The position numbers were made by a program, and so were the translations under genes. Shown piece after piece: positions 16,675-25,248 of a stretch of 64,000 bases of DNA. This DNA comes from Avibacterium paragallinarum (GTDB lineage Bacteria; Pseudomonadota; Gammaproteobacteria; Enterobacterales; Pasteurellaceae). Location: positions 1,368,970 through 1,432,969 of the forward strand of contig NZ_UGHK01000002.1 of the NCBI RefSeq assembly GCF_900450705.1, written 5' to 3'. The notes beneath the pieces are model-generated. The model had not been told where the DNA came from. It made no database searches and worked only from the letters and a program-made list of their open reading frames with translations. Position 1 is the stretch's first letter; every line of letters begins with the position of its first letter.

Positions 16675-17598
16675 TTACGCGATACAGTCTTTCACTAAAT
16701 AACCCGCAGGCTTGCCCACCAAATGCGGTTTATAAATATCGGTACAACGCACCACTTCTAACTTGCCACCGCTTTCTTGGTAGGTATCCACAAATAATCC
16801 TTTACGACGGCGAACGGTATAGCCAAAACTTGGCTGATACACCGTGCCTTTCTTATCGGCGGTTTTCGGCACATAAGCCAACACCACGGTTTTAGTCCAA
16901 ATATCTTTTAACTGACCGCTTTCTTCATAAACTGCCTCGCCAATTTTGACGGTGTCAATATCAATTAAGCCCGCAAAAATTTCTGGCGTAATCACGCCTT
17001 TTTGCACATACTTAATTTTTTCAATCACTTTCGGGTGGGATTTCAGCACCTCCCACACATCGCCTGCAATCACGCACACATTGGCTTTATGCCCAATGGT
17101 GCGTTTAATCGCACGTTTTGCTGCGTCAAAGACGGCAAATGGGTCGGAGTCTTTGTGACTAAATTGACTTGTGCCAGATAATGCCACTTTATTGGTGCTG
17201 TCATAGCTCGCCTCATTTTGCGCAAGGGTGGCGATTTGTTTTTCGCGGTCTAACGCAATCACATCTTGGATAACGCCTAGGGCGTATTGACGCAATGGAA
17301 AACTGGCTTCATTGCTTTCGCGGTAATCAATGGCATATTCTGCGTCGTGTTCTTCCAGTGCCACATCAATCGCGCCCAAATCTTCAGGCTCTAAGCGGTT
17401 AGATGCCCCGCGTAGGCTTCGCGTGGTCGTCGGAATACGGAAGGCTAAACGCCCAAATGTCGGGATTTTTGCCGCTTCTTTGTCGATTTCAACGATAGGC
17501 ATAAGGCTATCGCCAATCAGTTCATTGTTGTGATAGCCATAAGCCAAATTGGTGAGTACAGGGTCTTGTACGCGTAATTTTGATAAATCCAGTGCCAT
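16675..17598 (-). CDS. T: Major capsid protein (Mu gpT-like)
   Basis: 307 aa. MALDLSKLRVQDPVLTNLAY, FRIPTTTRSLRGASNRLEPE and DYRESNEASFPLRQYALGVI mark the Mu gpT-related HK97-fold capsid family. It follows the protease/scaffold gene and precedes the connector genes. Confidence 0.85.
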   Translation of the reverse strand: MALDLSKLRVQDPVLTNLAYGYHNNELIGDSLMPIVEIDKEAAKIPTFGRLAFRIPTTTRSLRGASNRLEPEDLGAIDVALEEHDAEYAIDYRESNEASFPLRQYALGVIQDVIALDREKQIATLAQNEASYDSTNKVALSGTSQFSHKDSDPFAVFDAAKRAIKRTIGHKANVCVIAGDVWEVLKSHPKVIEKIKYVQKGVITPEIFAGLIDIDTVKIGEAVYEESGQLKDIWTKTVVLAYVPKTADKKGTVYQPSFGYTVRRRKGLFVDTYQESGGKLEVVRCTDIYKPHLVGKPAGYLVKDCIA

Positions 17599-17621
17599 AA
17601 AAATTGCTCCTTGTTGGTTAA

Positions 17622-18728
17622 TTAGTTAAATAACGCATTAAATGCGGTGGTGTAATCCACATTGTGCTCGCCCATATAAGCACGAATGCGTTTATCCGCA
17701 TCAATGCTGGCTGGGCTTGTGCCTTCGGCATAGTCCACCGTCTCGTCAGCAGGCTGTGCGGCCTTGTCTTTGGTCGCTACCTCTGAAAACTCAACCACTT
17801 TAGGCTGGTCTTTAAGATAGGCTTTAAACTGCTGAACAAGGCTTTCACCCTCTTCAAATTCCACGACACCACCTTGGGCTTGCACCGTCATGGCATTGAG
17901 CATTGACACCACCTTGTCTTTATTTTTCGGGGCAAGTTTGCCTTCCGAAATTAAGGCTTCGGCAAAACTGGCATTCTCGGCTTTGGCTGAGTTAAGTTCT
18001 GCTTCGGCTTTTTCAGCTTCGGCTTTGGCTTTTGTCGCTTTTAGCTGCTCATTTTCTTGACGCAAGCGGTCAAGCTCGGCTTTTTCTTCTGCACTCATTG
18101 CGGGTTCTCCTTCTGGTTGCACATTATTTTCATTAAAGTCTGGAACAAGGACGTCAGTATGGCGATACTCCTCACGGATACTTTCCTCTTGCACCGAACT
18201 CACCAAATAATCAGGCAGGGCTTTATCTGCTTCCTCCTGTCCATACTTACCAATCACCCAATCCCGTAGTCGCCGCCAAAGGCTTGATTGCGCCCAATCG
18301 CTAAACTCAACGATGCCTTGTTCTTCCTCATTAAATTCAGGATTACGCAAGCCTTTTACCGCAGGTGGTACAGCACCTAAAAAGCCCACGTGGCGTAAAT
18401 ACAACTTGCCAGCAACAGGGTTGTTCGGGCTATCAGGTAAGTAAAAAGATGCCGACACCTTTTTAAATCGTCCATTCTGTACCATTTCGGCAAAATCAGG
18501 ATCAATCTGGGTCAGTTCTGCTTGCAATGTATCCCCGTTGAGCTGTAAGCCTTTCACCCACGCATAAGCAGGGTGATTGTCTTTAGGGTGTCCGATCACC
18601 ACGGGGGACTCGTGGAATTGCGGGTTATAGGCATCAATCGCCTGTTGCAACGACTCCGTGGTAATGTTCACCACATTGCCATTGGCGTCAGGGCGAGAGC
18701 CTGCTCGAAAAATATCAATAAGGGTCAT
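17622..18728 (-). CDS. Prohead protease / scaffold (Mu gpI-like)
   Basis: 368 aa. The N-terminal about 150 residues (ESPVVIGHPKDNHPAYAWVK, KKVSASFYLPDSPNNPVAGK, LRHVGFLGAVPPAVKGL) are the Mu I protease with HP and S-containing motifs. The C-terminal part after about residue 205 is an Ala/Glu/Lys coiled coil (scaffold), which in Mu is also produced separately as gpZ; ATG at about residue 210 (MSAEEKAEL) could be that internal start. Acts in prohead maturation. Confidence 0.85.
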   Translation of the reverse strand: MTLIDIFRAGSRPDANGNVVNITTESLQQAIDAYNPQFHESPVVIGHPKDNHPAYAWVKGLQLNGDTLQAELTQIDPDFAEMVQNGRFKKVSASFYLPDSPNNPVAGKLYLRHVGFLGAVPPAVKGLRNPEFNEEEQGIVEFSDWAQSSLWRRLRDWVIGKYGQEEADKALPDYLVSSVQEESIREEYRHTDVLVPDFNENNVQPEGEPAMSAEEKAELDRLRQENEQLKATKAKAEAEKAEAELNSAKAENASFAEALISEGKLAPKNKDKVVSMLNAMTVQAQGGVVEFEEGESLVQQFKAYLKDQPKVVEFSEVATKDKAAQPADETVDYAEGTSPASIDADKRIRAYMGEHNVDYTTAFNALFN

Positions 18729-18786
18729 ATCGGTGTCCTTGTTTGCTGAAACACCGATAGAGTAACGAAAGAGAGACGAAAAAGAT

Positions 18787-18892
18787 TTTAAAGTCCTTTA
18801 AAGATTTTTTTGCGTGATTTTCCCAGCGGTATTCCAAAAAATACTCCACTTAAATCAAAAGGCGATTAAAGAGGCATTAAAGACCGCTTAAA
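18787..18892. repeat. Phased TTTAAA/TTAAA cluster upstream of the protease gene
   Basis: TTTAAA at 18787 and 18797 (10 bp); then CTTAAA 18849, ATTAAA 18865, ATTAAA 18876, CTTAAA 18887 (the last three 11 bp apart). Lies within the largest gap of the late region (18729-19201). Confidence 0.6.
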
Positions 18893-18929
18893 GAGAAGAG
18901 ATAATTTACAAGATGACCCAGCATAAGGG

Positions 18930-18968
18930 TAAAAATAAAAAACGCCATAACACGCGATTATGGCGTTA
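18930..18968 (-). terminator. Intrinsic terminator between virion-morphogenesis and protease genes
   Basis: AACGCCATAA (18941-18950) and TTATGGCGTT (18958-18967) form a 10-bp stem; on the minus strand it is followed by TTTTTTATTTTTA. A strong leftward terminator here would split the late operon, so a promoter for the capsid-tail block should lie between it and 18728. Confidence 0.75.
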
Positions 18969-19099
18969 TTTTGAAATAATGGCTAAATGGTATTTTATAC
19001 GTCGTTCAAACCCCGTTCAAAACTTTCACAGTGCGTTCAAAAAATTTAACGTAAGGCAATATACCACTTAAAAAGAAAACTTCGCTATGGACGTTTTAC

Positions 19100-19185
19100 T
19101 CGCAATTTTCGCAATAGCGAAATTTGCTCGGGCTTTTAGCCCCATCGGCATAGCCGATGTTCAAAAAAGCATCCGCTTTTTTGTA
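19100..19185. other. Tandem array of four short hairpins
   Basis: In direct succession: TTTCGC-aata-GCGAAA (about 19108-19123), GGGCT-TTT-AGCCC (about 19130-19142), ATCGGC-ATA-GCCGAT (about 19144-19158) and CAAAAAAGC-ATCC-GCTTTTTTG (about 19162-19183). Each stem is perfect. The last resembles a terminator. This non-coding stretch lies between the terminator at 18930 and the virion-morphogenesis gene. Confidence 0.6.
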
Positions 19186-19201
19186 AGCACGATTTTAAAT
19201 A

Positions 19202-19693
19202 CTATAACCCTTGCTCAATTTGTCGCTGTAAAAGTGCGGTGGCTTTTTTTAGCAATCTTTGCTCATCTTGTTTGTTTATCCCTAACCAAGGGCGGGCAGG
19301 AATATCCGCTTTTTTGGCAAAAATCTTGCTTTTACCAAAGCGTAGCCGTTTTGCTTTCTTCGGTACAATCTTGCCTCCAAATTGGTGTAGGCGGGCATAT
19401 TTGGCATCGCTACCAAATTCCACGTGATGATCATCATAATTGTAAGCGGTTTTCTGCGACAAATAGCCATCTTGCCTTAGAATTTTATTGTTACCCTTAA
19501 TTTGACGGGTAATGGGCGAAAGGGCTTGCCACTTTTTGCCATCAGGAGCGACTTCGTTTTTAAAGCGTTCGGCGTGAATTTTTTTCAAGGTTTCACCCAA
19601 CACACCATAGAGCTTACGCGGGGCTTTTAAGGTGCGTGCGATACGCTCTAACTGCTGTTTGGGTAGCGTATCATCAAGGGTAATTTTAATCAT
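19202..19693 (-). CDS. G: Virion morphogenesis protein (Mu gpG-like)
   Basis: 163 aa from ATG 19693 (MIKITLDDTLPKQQLERIAR) with GAGG upstream; an in-frame ATG at 19708 lacks one. The pattern FKNEVAPDGKKWQALSPIT, KYARLHQFGGKIVPKK and IPARPWLGI is typical of the Mu gpG/P2 gpS-like tail-completion family. Sits after F in the Mu order, then separated from the protease gene by terminators. Confidence 0.85.
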   Translation of the reverse strand: MIKITLDDTLPKQQLERIARTLKAPRKLYGVLGETLKKIHAERFKNEVAPDGKKWQALSPITRQIKGNNKILRQDGYLSQKTAYNYDDHHVEFGSDAKYARLHQFGGKIVPKKAKRLRFGKSKIFAKKADIPARPWLGINKQDEQRLLKKATALLQRQIEQGL

Positions 19694-19765
19694 TGTGTTA
19701 CCTCGCAAATTGGATTAAAAAGAAAGCGTGGTAATGTTGCCACGCTTTAATTTAAGGACTTTCAA

Positions 19766-19975
19766 ATGAAAGATAAACAAACTGAACTATTAGAACAGCT
19801 TTTAACTGCTCAAGTTTTAACTTTGGCAGCAGCGAAATGTAATAATTTCAACCTTTCGCATAAAGCCTACAACGATGTTTATACTGATTTTATTCAGTCA
19901 GCCGTAACTGACATCGCTGAATTTCAGCCTGAAGTTTTAAAGCTACTTCGTCAAATTTCGCCTGATCACTCTTAA
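19766..19975 (+). CDS. Small plus-strand prophage protein, 69 aa
   Basis: ATG 19766 (MKDKQTELLEQLLTAQVLTL) with AAGGA upstream. Mostly helical, acidic and soluble. It points against the late operon and its last 86 bases overlap the convergent 76-aa gene. Family not recognised. The good ribosome binding site and natural composition argue it is real; its orientation suggests expression in the lysogen. Confidence 0.6.
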   Translation: MKDKQTELLEQLLTAQVLTLAAAKCNNFNLSHKAYNDVYTDFIQSAVTDIAEFQPEVLKLLRQISPDHS

Positions 19976-20120
19976 CAGTCTGAAAATTGAGTAATATTAG
20001 TTCAATTTGTTTTAATACAAATTGAGCATCAACCATCATTAAGCCTTGAAACTCTGGTACGAGTTTTAGGGCTTTTAATTTTAATTCGGCTTCTTTAAGT
20101 TCTTCTTCAAAAATGTTCAT
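19890..20120 (-). CDS. Small late-operon protein, 76 aa
   Basis: ATG 20120 (MNIFEEELKEAELKLKALKL), preceded by AGGAG. Charged and helical (KFDEVALKLQAEIQRCQLRL at the end). It lies downstream of the F-like gene and a structured element, and its 3' end overlaps the plus-strand gene tail to tail. Unknown function. Confidence 0.6.
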   Translation of the reverse strand: MNIFEEELKEAELKLKALKLVPEFQGLMMVDAQFVLKQIELILLNFQTVKSDQAKFDEVALKLQAEIQRCQLRLTE

Positions 20121-20168
20121 TTTATTTTCTCCTATTGATTAAAAAATAAGTTAGGGGTATAGTTTAAC

Positions 20169-20249
20169 TAGCCACAGGGGTTTCCTACTGGAAAGGTTAC
20201 GCTAGGCAACTACCGTATTATCCTGTTCGAATCAGGCAAACTGTGGCTA
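20169..20249 (+). ncRNA. Structured tRNA-like element
   Basis: TAGCCACAG (20169-20177) pairs perfectly with CTGTGGCTA (20241-20249). Inside are TTTCC-TACT-GGAAA (20181-20194) and CCTG-TTCGAAT-CAGG (20222-20236), the latter with a tRNA T-loop sequence (GTTCGAATC) in plus-strand orientation. A middle segment can form a weak arm around GCTAGGC. It is not a canonical tRNA: five extra bases separate the T-arm from the closing stem and no CCA is encoded. It exactly fills the gap before the F-gene stop. Orientation is inferred from the T-loop. Confidence 0.45.
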
Positions 20250-21530
20250 TTAATCCAAGTTTCCCCATAAAACCTCAAACCCTTTTAAGCTTTCCCATTG
20301 ACGTTTATCAGCAATCACACTTGCCGTTCTCACCATATTCACTTTTACCCGTTGTTTTTTCTGCGTCAGTTGATCGCGATGTTGAATGTCATAATCCATT
20401 TTGACTGCCACCTTACCTTGTTCCGTGTCATGCACAAACACTAAGGTCGGTTGCTTCTGTTGGCTTTCGAGCAAAATCGCTTTAGGATGGCGTAGCTTTT
20501 CAGGCAGCTGTTTCCAAAACTCAACAGGTAAGTTAATACCTTTTGCTTGTTTGTTATCTCGCAAAGCGTGTAACACATCTTGATCACGCACCGCAATCAC
20601 CGCACTTTGTGGAGCTTTGTCTAGCACCTCTAACTTAGTCAAGACCTCATCAGACAGCACGCCCACATATTTCATTTGACCGCGTGCCATTTTCTCTTTG
20701 GTAACAGTTTCGACCATCTCCGCCATTGCGGTGTTTAACATTGCCACCGCTTGCGGGCGTTGACTGATCACATCATTAATCAAACGGCTCGCAAGACGTG
20801 GCTCAGACTGGCTTAATTTTTGCATTAAGACCGCATCCACCGATTGATTTCGGCTTGCGGTGAGATTGTCAAAATTATGCGGAGCAAAACCTGCATCATA
20901 GCCTTTGGGCAGATTGATGGTTCTTGGGTTACCACTTCGCACGCCAACCAATTTCTCTTCAAATTCAATTTCCACGGGAGGTGATACCTGCTTGCCCATT
21001 TCCCTTAAATCATCTTCATCGTGTGCTTCGACGGTACAATGACAACCGTAGGCTTTAACAGGGTAGTAATAACGCCAAAACGGATCATTGGCTGGGCGAA
21101 TGGTGCCATCTAAATCAATATGCGCCTGACGTGGGTGGGCGTTGTCGTGGTGATGATATTCCCAATAAGGCATCACATCGGCTAAATCCAAATGCTGCTT
21201 TAACCGCCCACGGTTATAAGCGCCATACACATTGGTGTCATAAATGATCCGTGTACGCCAGTTGCGCCCACCTTTATACTGCCAACCTGTTTTTGCCACA
21301 ATCTCATCAAAGCGCTTGCGAAAGCCTTCTAGGGTTTCACCTCGTGCAATGGCATCATCCACCGCTTGACGAAACTGTGCGATGATTTCATTGCGATTTG
21401 CCCCTGCGACCATAAAAAAATAGTCGTGTTCTTCGCCTAACACATCTAAATAGCTGTCAGTGGGTAAATTGAGTTTTTTCTCAAAATAGCGCACTTGCTC
21501 TTTAAAGGTGAAACCGTTTTCTATTGCCAT
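20250..21530 (-). CDS. F: F-like head morphogenesis protein fused to a PBECR-type nuclease domain
   Basis: 426 aa. Residues about 60-180 are the Mu F/SPP1 gp7 head-morphogenesis domain (RTRIIYDTNVYGAYNRGRLK, HPRQAHIDLDGTIRP, YGCHCTVEAHDEDD). Residues about 286-420 (KYVGVLSDEVLTKL, LPEKLRHPKAILLE, TLVFVHDTEQGKVAVKMDY, NMVRTASVI) resemble the phage Barnase-EndoU-ColicinE5/D-RelE-like nuclease (PBECR) domains described at the ends of phage head proteins. The minor head protein is probably packed with the capsid, and the nuclease-like end may act on host RNA or DNA at ejection; that role is inferred. Starts one base before the portal stop context (adjacent genes). Confidence 0.8.
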   Translation of the reverse strand: MAIENGFTFKEQVRYFEKKLNLPTDSYLDVLGEEHDYFFMVAGANRNEIIAQFRQAVDDAIARGETLEGFRKRFDEIVAKTGWQYKGGRNWRTRIIYDTNVYGAYNRGRLKQHLDLADVMPYWEYHHHDNAHPRQAHIDLDGTIRPANDPFWRYYYPVKAYGCHCTVEAHDEDDLREMGKQVSPPVEIEFEEKLVGVRSGNPRTINLPKGYDAGFAPHNFDNLTASRNQSVDAVLMQKLSQSEPRLASRLINDVISQRPQAVAMLNTAMAEMVETVTKEKMARGQMKYVGVLSDEVLTKLEVLDKAPQSAVIAVRDQDVLHALRDNKQAKGINLPVEFWKQLPEKLRHPKAILLESQQKQPTLVFVHDTEQGKVAVKMDYDIQHRDQLTQKKQRVKVNMVRTASVIADKRQWESLKGFEVLWGNLD

Positions 21531-22985
21531 TTAGCGTTCCTTTTTACTTTCTTTATTGACGCTATAACGCCCCGCCAGCTCCGCACTGGTTGATGCCCAC
21601 GCCATGACTTGGGCGTACTCGCTAAAATCTAATTCTGGGATAAGGCTATCTAATTGCGTGCGAAAATCCTCAAGACTTTCAGCCGATGCTAGTTTATCTT
21701 GTACCGCTTGCAACCAATTATCCACGTGGCTTTCTGCTTCAATTTCCAGCTGTTCCACAATGCCATCGGCAATATTGCGTGGCATTGTGGGAGCTGGCTC
21801 ATTAAATTCTGCCGATTTTTGCGCCGCACTTTGCTGCGGTAACGGTTGTTGTTTTAGGGTAATATCTCCCTGCTCAAAGCCATAAGTGCGAGCGAGATAC
21901 TGCTCGCTAAATTGCACCCCCATACTCGCCAGCAATTGGTCACGCTCGGCTTGCAATTTATCAATACTTTCTTGCTCAAAGAGTTCAAAGGTTGGCAAGG
22001 TGTCCACATTAAAATTGAGTTTGCAAATCCACCTTAAAAGCTGATTAAAACAGCTTTCTACAATCGCCGCGTCTTCATCGCGAATGGCTTTGGCTACTTC
22101 AAGCCCCGCCGTTGCGCTAGCGCGGTTAGCTTCGGCTTCGGTGGTTTGATTTTGCCCTAGAATGGCAATAGCAATCTCTGATTTACAATAACGCAGGAAA
22201 TCATCAAACACCTGTGATGAGCCACCTTTGCTACCACTTTCTAACAGCTCAATGGTGCTGTCATTTGGGATAGCCGCAACCGCAGTTCCCAGCATTTTTT
22301 CCATACTATCCAGCAAGTCTTCAATTTCGTGCGGCTGGGTTTGTCTTGGATGTTTACCCACCAGCCAAGGGCTGCCGTATTTTTCCACAAACTCGAGCCA
22401 AAATTTTAGCCCGCCTTTTTTAAAGGTGGCCGCCCAAAAGCACATGGCTAAATCGGCACGGCCATAAGGGTTCATATAATCTGCTTGCTGGGTGGCAAGT
22501 AAAAACTTCATTTCAGGGAGAGGCTTACCATCGCGCTCCTCTTTATCACGCAGTAGCAATTCATTTTCTTCATTAAACACAAACCATTCTTGCGGTTTAC
22601 CCACAATCTCGGCAGGTAATAACAAGCCGTTTTCTTCCGCCCACATCACCTCAAGAGCTTGATAGCCAAAGAGGGTGGCATCTAAAATCTGGTTAATGAT
22701 ATGGTTGAGAGGTAAGCGTTCAAAAAGTGCGGCCAGAATTTCATCGACTTTTTTATTACCTGTTGGTGTAAGTCGCCATTCTAACCCTTTAATTGCAGCT
22801 TTACGTCGGCGTACACAACCGCCCACGTGGCTATCGGATAAAATTTCACGATAGGCGGAAATATCTTTACCCATTTTTTTCAACACAGGGTCTGGGTTAG
22901 GCAAATAGTGCATAAATGCCCAATAATCCACAGCACTGGCACGGGTTGCAATTTCACGCACTAAATCTTGTTTTTTTGCTGTCAT
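21531..22985 (-). CDS. Portal protein (Mu gp29-like, DUF935)
   Basis: 484 aa, DUF935 family. SDSHVGGCVRRRKAAIKGLE (about 50-69), ATLFGYQALEVMWAE and GSPWLVGKHPR are typical. It forms the dodecameric DNA channel of the head. It abuts the F-like gene with no gap. Confidence 0.9.
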   Translation of the reverse strand: MTAKKQDLVREIATRASAVDYWAFMHYLPNPDPVLKKMGKDISAYREILSDSHVGGCVRRRKAAIKGLEWRLTPTGNKKVDEILAALFERLPLNHIINQILDATLFGYQALEVMWAEENGLLLPAEIVGKPQEWFVFNEENELLLRDKEERDGKPLPEMKFLLATQQADYMNPYGRADLAMCFWAATFKKGGLKFWLEFVEKYGSPWLVGKHPRQTQPHEIEDLLDSMEKMLGTAVAAIPNDSTIELLESGSKGGSSQVFDDFLRYCKSEIAIAILGQNQTTEAEANRASATAGLEVAKAIRDEDAAIVESCFNQLLRWICKLNFNVDTLPTFELFEQESIDKLQAERDQLLASMGVQFSEQYLARTYGFEQGDITLKQQPLPQQSAAQKSAEFNEPAPTMPRNIADGIVEQLEIEAESHVDNWLQAVQDKLASAESLEDFRTQLDSLIPELDFSEYAQVMAWASTSAELAGRYSVNKESKKER

Positions 22986-22994
22986 TGGCTTTCC

Positions 22995-23105
22995 TTATTT
23001 TTCATAATCCACAAAGGTGGCAAACAATAAAAATACCCACCAAAACGGCTTGTCATAAAAAATCAGCACAGTGGCAGAAATGGTTAAAGTGACAAATGCA
23101 ATCAT
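22995..23105 (-). CDS. Tiny membrane protein, 36 aa
   Basis: ATG 23105 (MIAFVTLTISATVLIFYDKP, then FWWVFLLFATFVDYEK). Two hydrophobic stretches make a single hairpin or two short membrane segments. AAGGA lies upstream and it fits neatly between the terminase and portal genes. Similar tiny genes occur at this place in related prophages, to my recollection. Function unknown. Confidence 0.5.
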   Translation of the reverse strand: MIAFVTLTISATVLIFYDKPFWWVFLLFATFVDYEK

Positions 23106-23107
23106 TG

Positions 23108-24661
23108 TTAATATCCTTGCGTTAATTTTTGGCTAGCTCTTGGTCTTCTGCTGTGGGCTTTGACTGGTAACTGTATTAACTGTCGGCTTGCATAATGTGC
23201 TAGCAAAAGTGAAATTGCCGTATCACCGTGTCGTTTGTTTTTACCGTCTGCACTTTTGGTTCGTTTATCTGGAATGCGAGGCACACCTTTCACTACTTGG
23301 AACGAACGTAAATCAGCAAGAATATCGGCATCTTTGGGAATACTGTCTAGTTCGCCATCTTCCAATGCGGCTTTAAATGGGGCGGTGTGTTCCCGATACC
23401 ATTTTTCCGATAACTGCACGCAATCGACTAATGAACCGAACGCATCACGGGCGGCTTCCGCTAAATAACCACCGTTCCCACGAGCATCAAATGCGGCACC
23501 TGCAAAATGTGGCAAAGATTTTAAGATAAACAGCACAACTTGCTCTTGTTGCTTGTAAGGCATATTGCCTAACTCTACAATTAATCGCACACTTTTGGTT
23601 AGGTTTTGCTGTTGAGCCAACACCACAAAAGAGGTCATATCTCCCGACCTTGCAAAGTCTTCACCTAAAAAGTGCAACTGATTGCTGTCTAAGGTTATCA
23701 AAATTGGTTGTAATGTTTGCTCGCACCAATCTCGCATTTCTTTATATCGGGTTGGTTCTGGCACAAGGCTGAAGCCGTCTTTTGCCGTAAATCGCACCAC
23801 AGGTGTGCTTTCGCTCATTTGACGTTCAATTAAAGCACGAGAAAGCCATAAGCCCGATCCGTTTTTAGGTACACAGAAATACTCTTCAAGGGCATCTTCT
23901 TCGCTTGCGGTATCGTTGAGTAAATTGTCAATCCACTCCCTTTCCTTTTCAGGCGACCATGTTTGTTTGGTTACTTGGCAAATACGTTGATACAACCCAT
24001 CACGGCACGCATCTTCAATCGTAATTGTGTGAACGGAATAACGCTTGCGACCAGCTCGACTATCAGTAATGAGTTCGTTGAATAGATTATCTACGCCGTT
24101 ATGAGTTGAGATAACGCGTACCTTTGCTCCCCACATTGTTAGAGCAAGTGCTGCTTTTAATACCTCCGCAAGGTATTCGTGGAAAGCAGCTTCATCAATA
24201 ACGACCACACCTTGCATACCACGCAAGTTCTTCGGATTTGATGAGAGTGCTTTCACTTTAAAGCCTGATGCAAAATAAATCACATAGGTCAAAATATCTT
24301 TTCCTTCATCTTCAAAAACTTCTTCTTGTATCTCACTGGCGGCGTAGTTAAAGGCTCTCGCCCACATCGCGACAGCATCAATGTACTCACGAGCCATTTC
24401 TTTATTGCTCCCGATGTAAAAAACATCAGAACCACCGTCGGCTTTTCGAGTACTCGCAATCAAAGCATTATCCGCTGCCTCCGCCCAAGTTAAACCACAG
24501 CGTCGTGTTTTTTCAGCAATTTTTAACTGGCTATCATCGGCGATCCAACGCCGTTGATAACCCAGCAACAGCTCCAATGGATTAAACGCATAAATCGCAT
24601 TAAGAAAAGACTGACATTCAGGGGCTAATTCGTTTAATGGTCGGTTATTTAATAATGCCAT
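23108..24661 (-). CDS. Terminase large subunit (Mu gp28-like)
   Basis: 517 aa. An atypical Walker A (EKTRRCGLTWAEAADNAL, about 51-68) and Walker B VVVIDEAAFHEYL (about 150-162) form the ATPase; LITLDSNQLHFLGEDFARSG and FDARGNGGYLAEAARDAFG belong to the RNase H-fold nuclease. It packages DNA by a headful mechanism from replicated phage ends. Overlaps the DUF3486 gene stop by one base. Confidence 0.9.
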   Translation of the reverse strand: MALLNNRPLNELAPECQSFLNAIYAFNPLELLLGYQRRWIADDSQLKIAEKTRRCGLTWAEAADNALIASTRKADGGSDVFYIGSNKEMAREYIDAVAMWARAFNYAASEIQEEVFEDEGKDILTYVIYFASGFKVKALSSNPKNLRGMQGVVVIDEAAFHEYLAEVLKAALALTMWGAKVRVISTHNGVDNLFNELITDSRAGRKRYSVHTITIEDACRDGLYQRICQVTKQTWSPEKEREWIDNLLNDTASEEDALEEYFCVPKNGSGLWLSRALIERQMSESTPVVRFTAKDGFSLVPEPTRYKEMRDWCEQTLQPILITLDSNQLHFLGEDFARSGDMTSFVVLAQQQNLTKSVRLIVELGNMPYKQQEQVVLFILKSLPHFAGAAFDARGNGGYLAEAARDAFGSLVDCVQLSEKWYREHTAPFKAALEDGELDSIPKDADILADLRSFQVVKGVPRIPDKRTKSADGKNKRHGDTAISLLLAHYASRQLIQLPVKAHSRRPRASQKLTQGY

Positions 24662-25221
24662 TACGCAATACCTAAAATTTGCTCTTTAATTGTGCGGACG
24701 GTATCTGCAGATAATCCTGCTTGCACCACCACTTTTTCGGCGGTTTCGGCTGCTAATTGAGCCATCTCTTTGCGGATTTTGCGTTCTCGCTCTTCAGCAA
24801 TGCGTTGTGCTTGTTCAATACGGTTGGCGATTAATGCCAACTGATTTAAAAATTTAGGATCAACCTTTTCCGTATTTATCGTTAAATCAAATGCCATCGT
24901 CTTGACCGCTTCCATCAACAATTTGCCAACATCACTTTGCGGGGCTTCGCCTAACTGTTTCGTCCAGACCTCTGCCATTTCACGGGCTTGACGAATTTTC
25001 GCCCCCATTTCTTCCATTCGTGAGGCATAACGGTTTAACCCTGTTTTGCTCAGTTGCATTTCGTCGGGTAAGCCACAATTGGCAATTAAATCATTAATCT
25101 CGGCTAGAATTTCCTGTTGCGAGAACTGTTTATCTCGCAACATCATTGTTAATTGCGTTTTGATATTCGGTGGCAATAAATCCACTTTGCTCGCTCGCCC
25201 ACGCTTGAGTTTTTCACTCAT
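24661..25221 (-). CDS. Mu gp27-like DUF3486 protein (small terminase role)
   Basis: 186 aa. KRGRASKVDLLPPNIKTQLT at the N-terminus, then LSKTGLNRYASRMEEMGAKI are DUF3486 hallmarks: an HTH-like N-terminal region and helical C-terminus. In Mu relatives this gene precedes the large terminase and likely recognises the packaging site. Confidence 0.85.
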   Translation of the reverse strand: MSEKLKRGRASKVDLLPPNIKTQLTMMLRDKQFSQQEILAEINDLIANCGLPDEMQLSKTGLNRYASRMEEMGAKIRQAREMAEVWTKQLGEAPQSDVGKLLMEAVKTMAFDLTINTEKVDPKFLNQLALIANRIEQAQRIAEERERKIRKEMAQLAAETAEKVVVQAGLSADTVRTIKEQILGIA

Positions 25222-25248
25222 TTAAACCTCCTTTCAATGCGGTTTAAT
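25221..25248. repeat. Phased TTTAAA-like array upstream of the DUF3486 gene
   Basis: TTTAAA 25221, TTTCAA 25232, TTTAAT 25243 at exact 11-bp spacing, overlapping the DUF3486 start context and the stop of the preceding gene. Confidence 0.5.

Noticed and set aside
19087-19500. 137-aa plus-strand frame starting in the hairpin array
   Set aside because: The first part is made of palindromes and the rest is the antisense of the virion-morphogenesis gene; no Shine-Dalgarno.
20169-20249. Canonical tRNA gene
   Set aside because: The T-arm is followed by five unpaired bases before the closing stem, there is no CCA end and no regular D-arm; reported only as tRNA-like.
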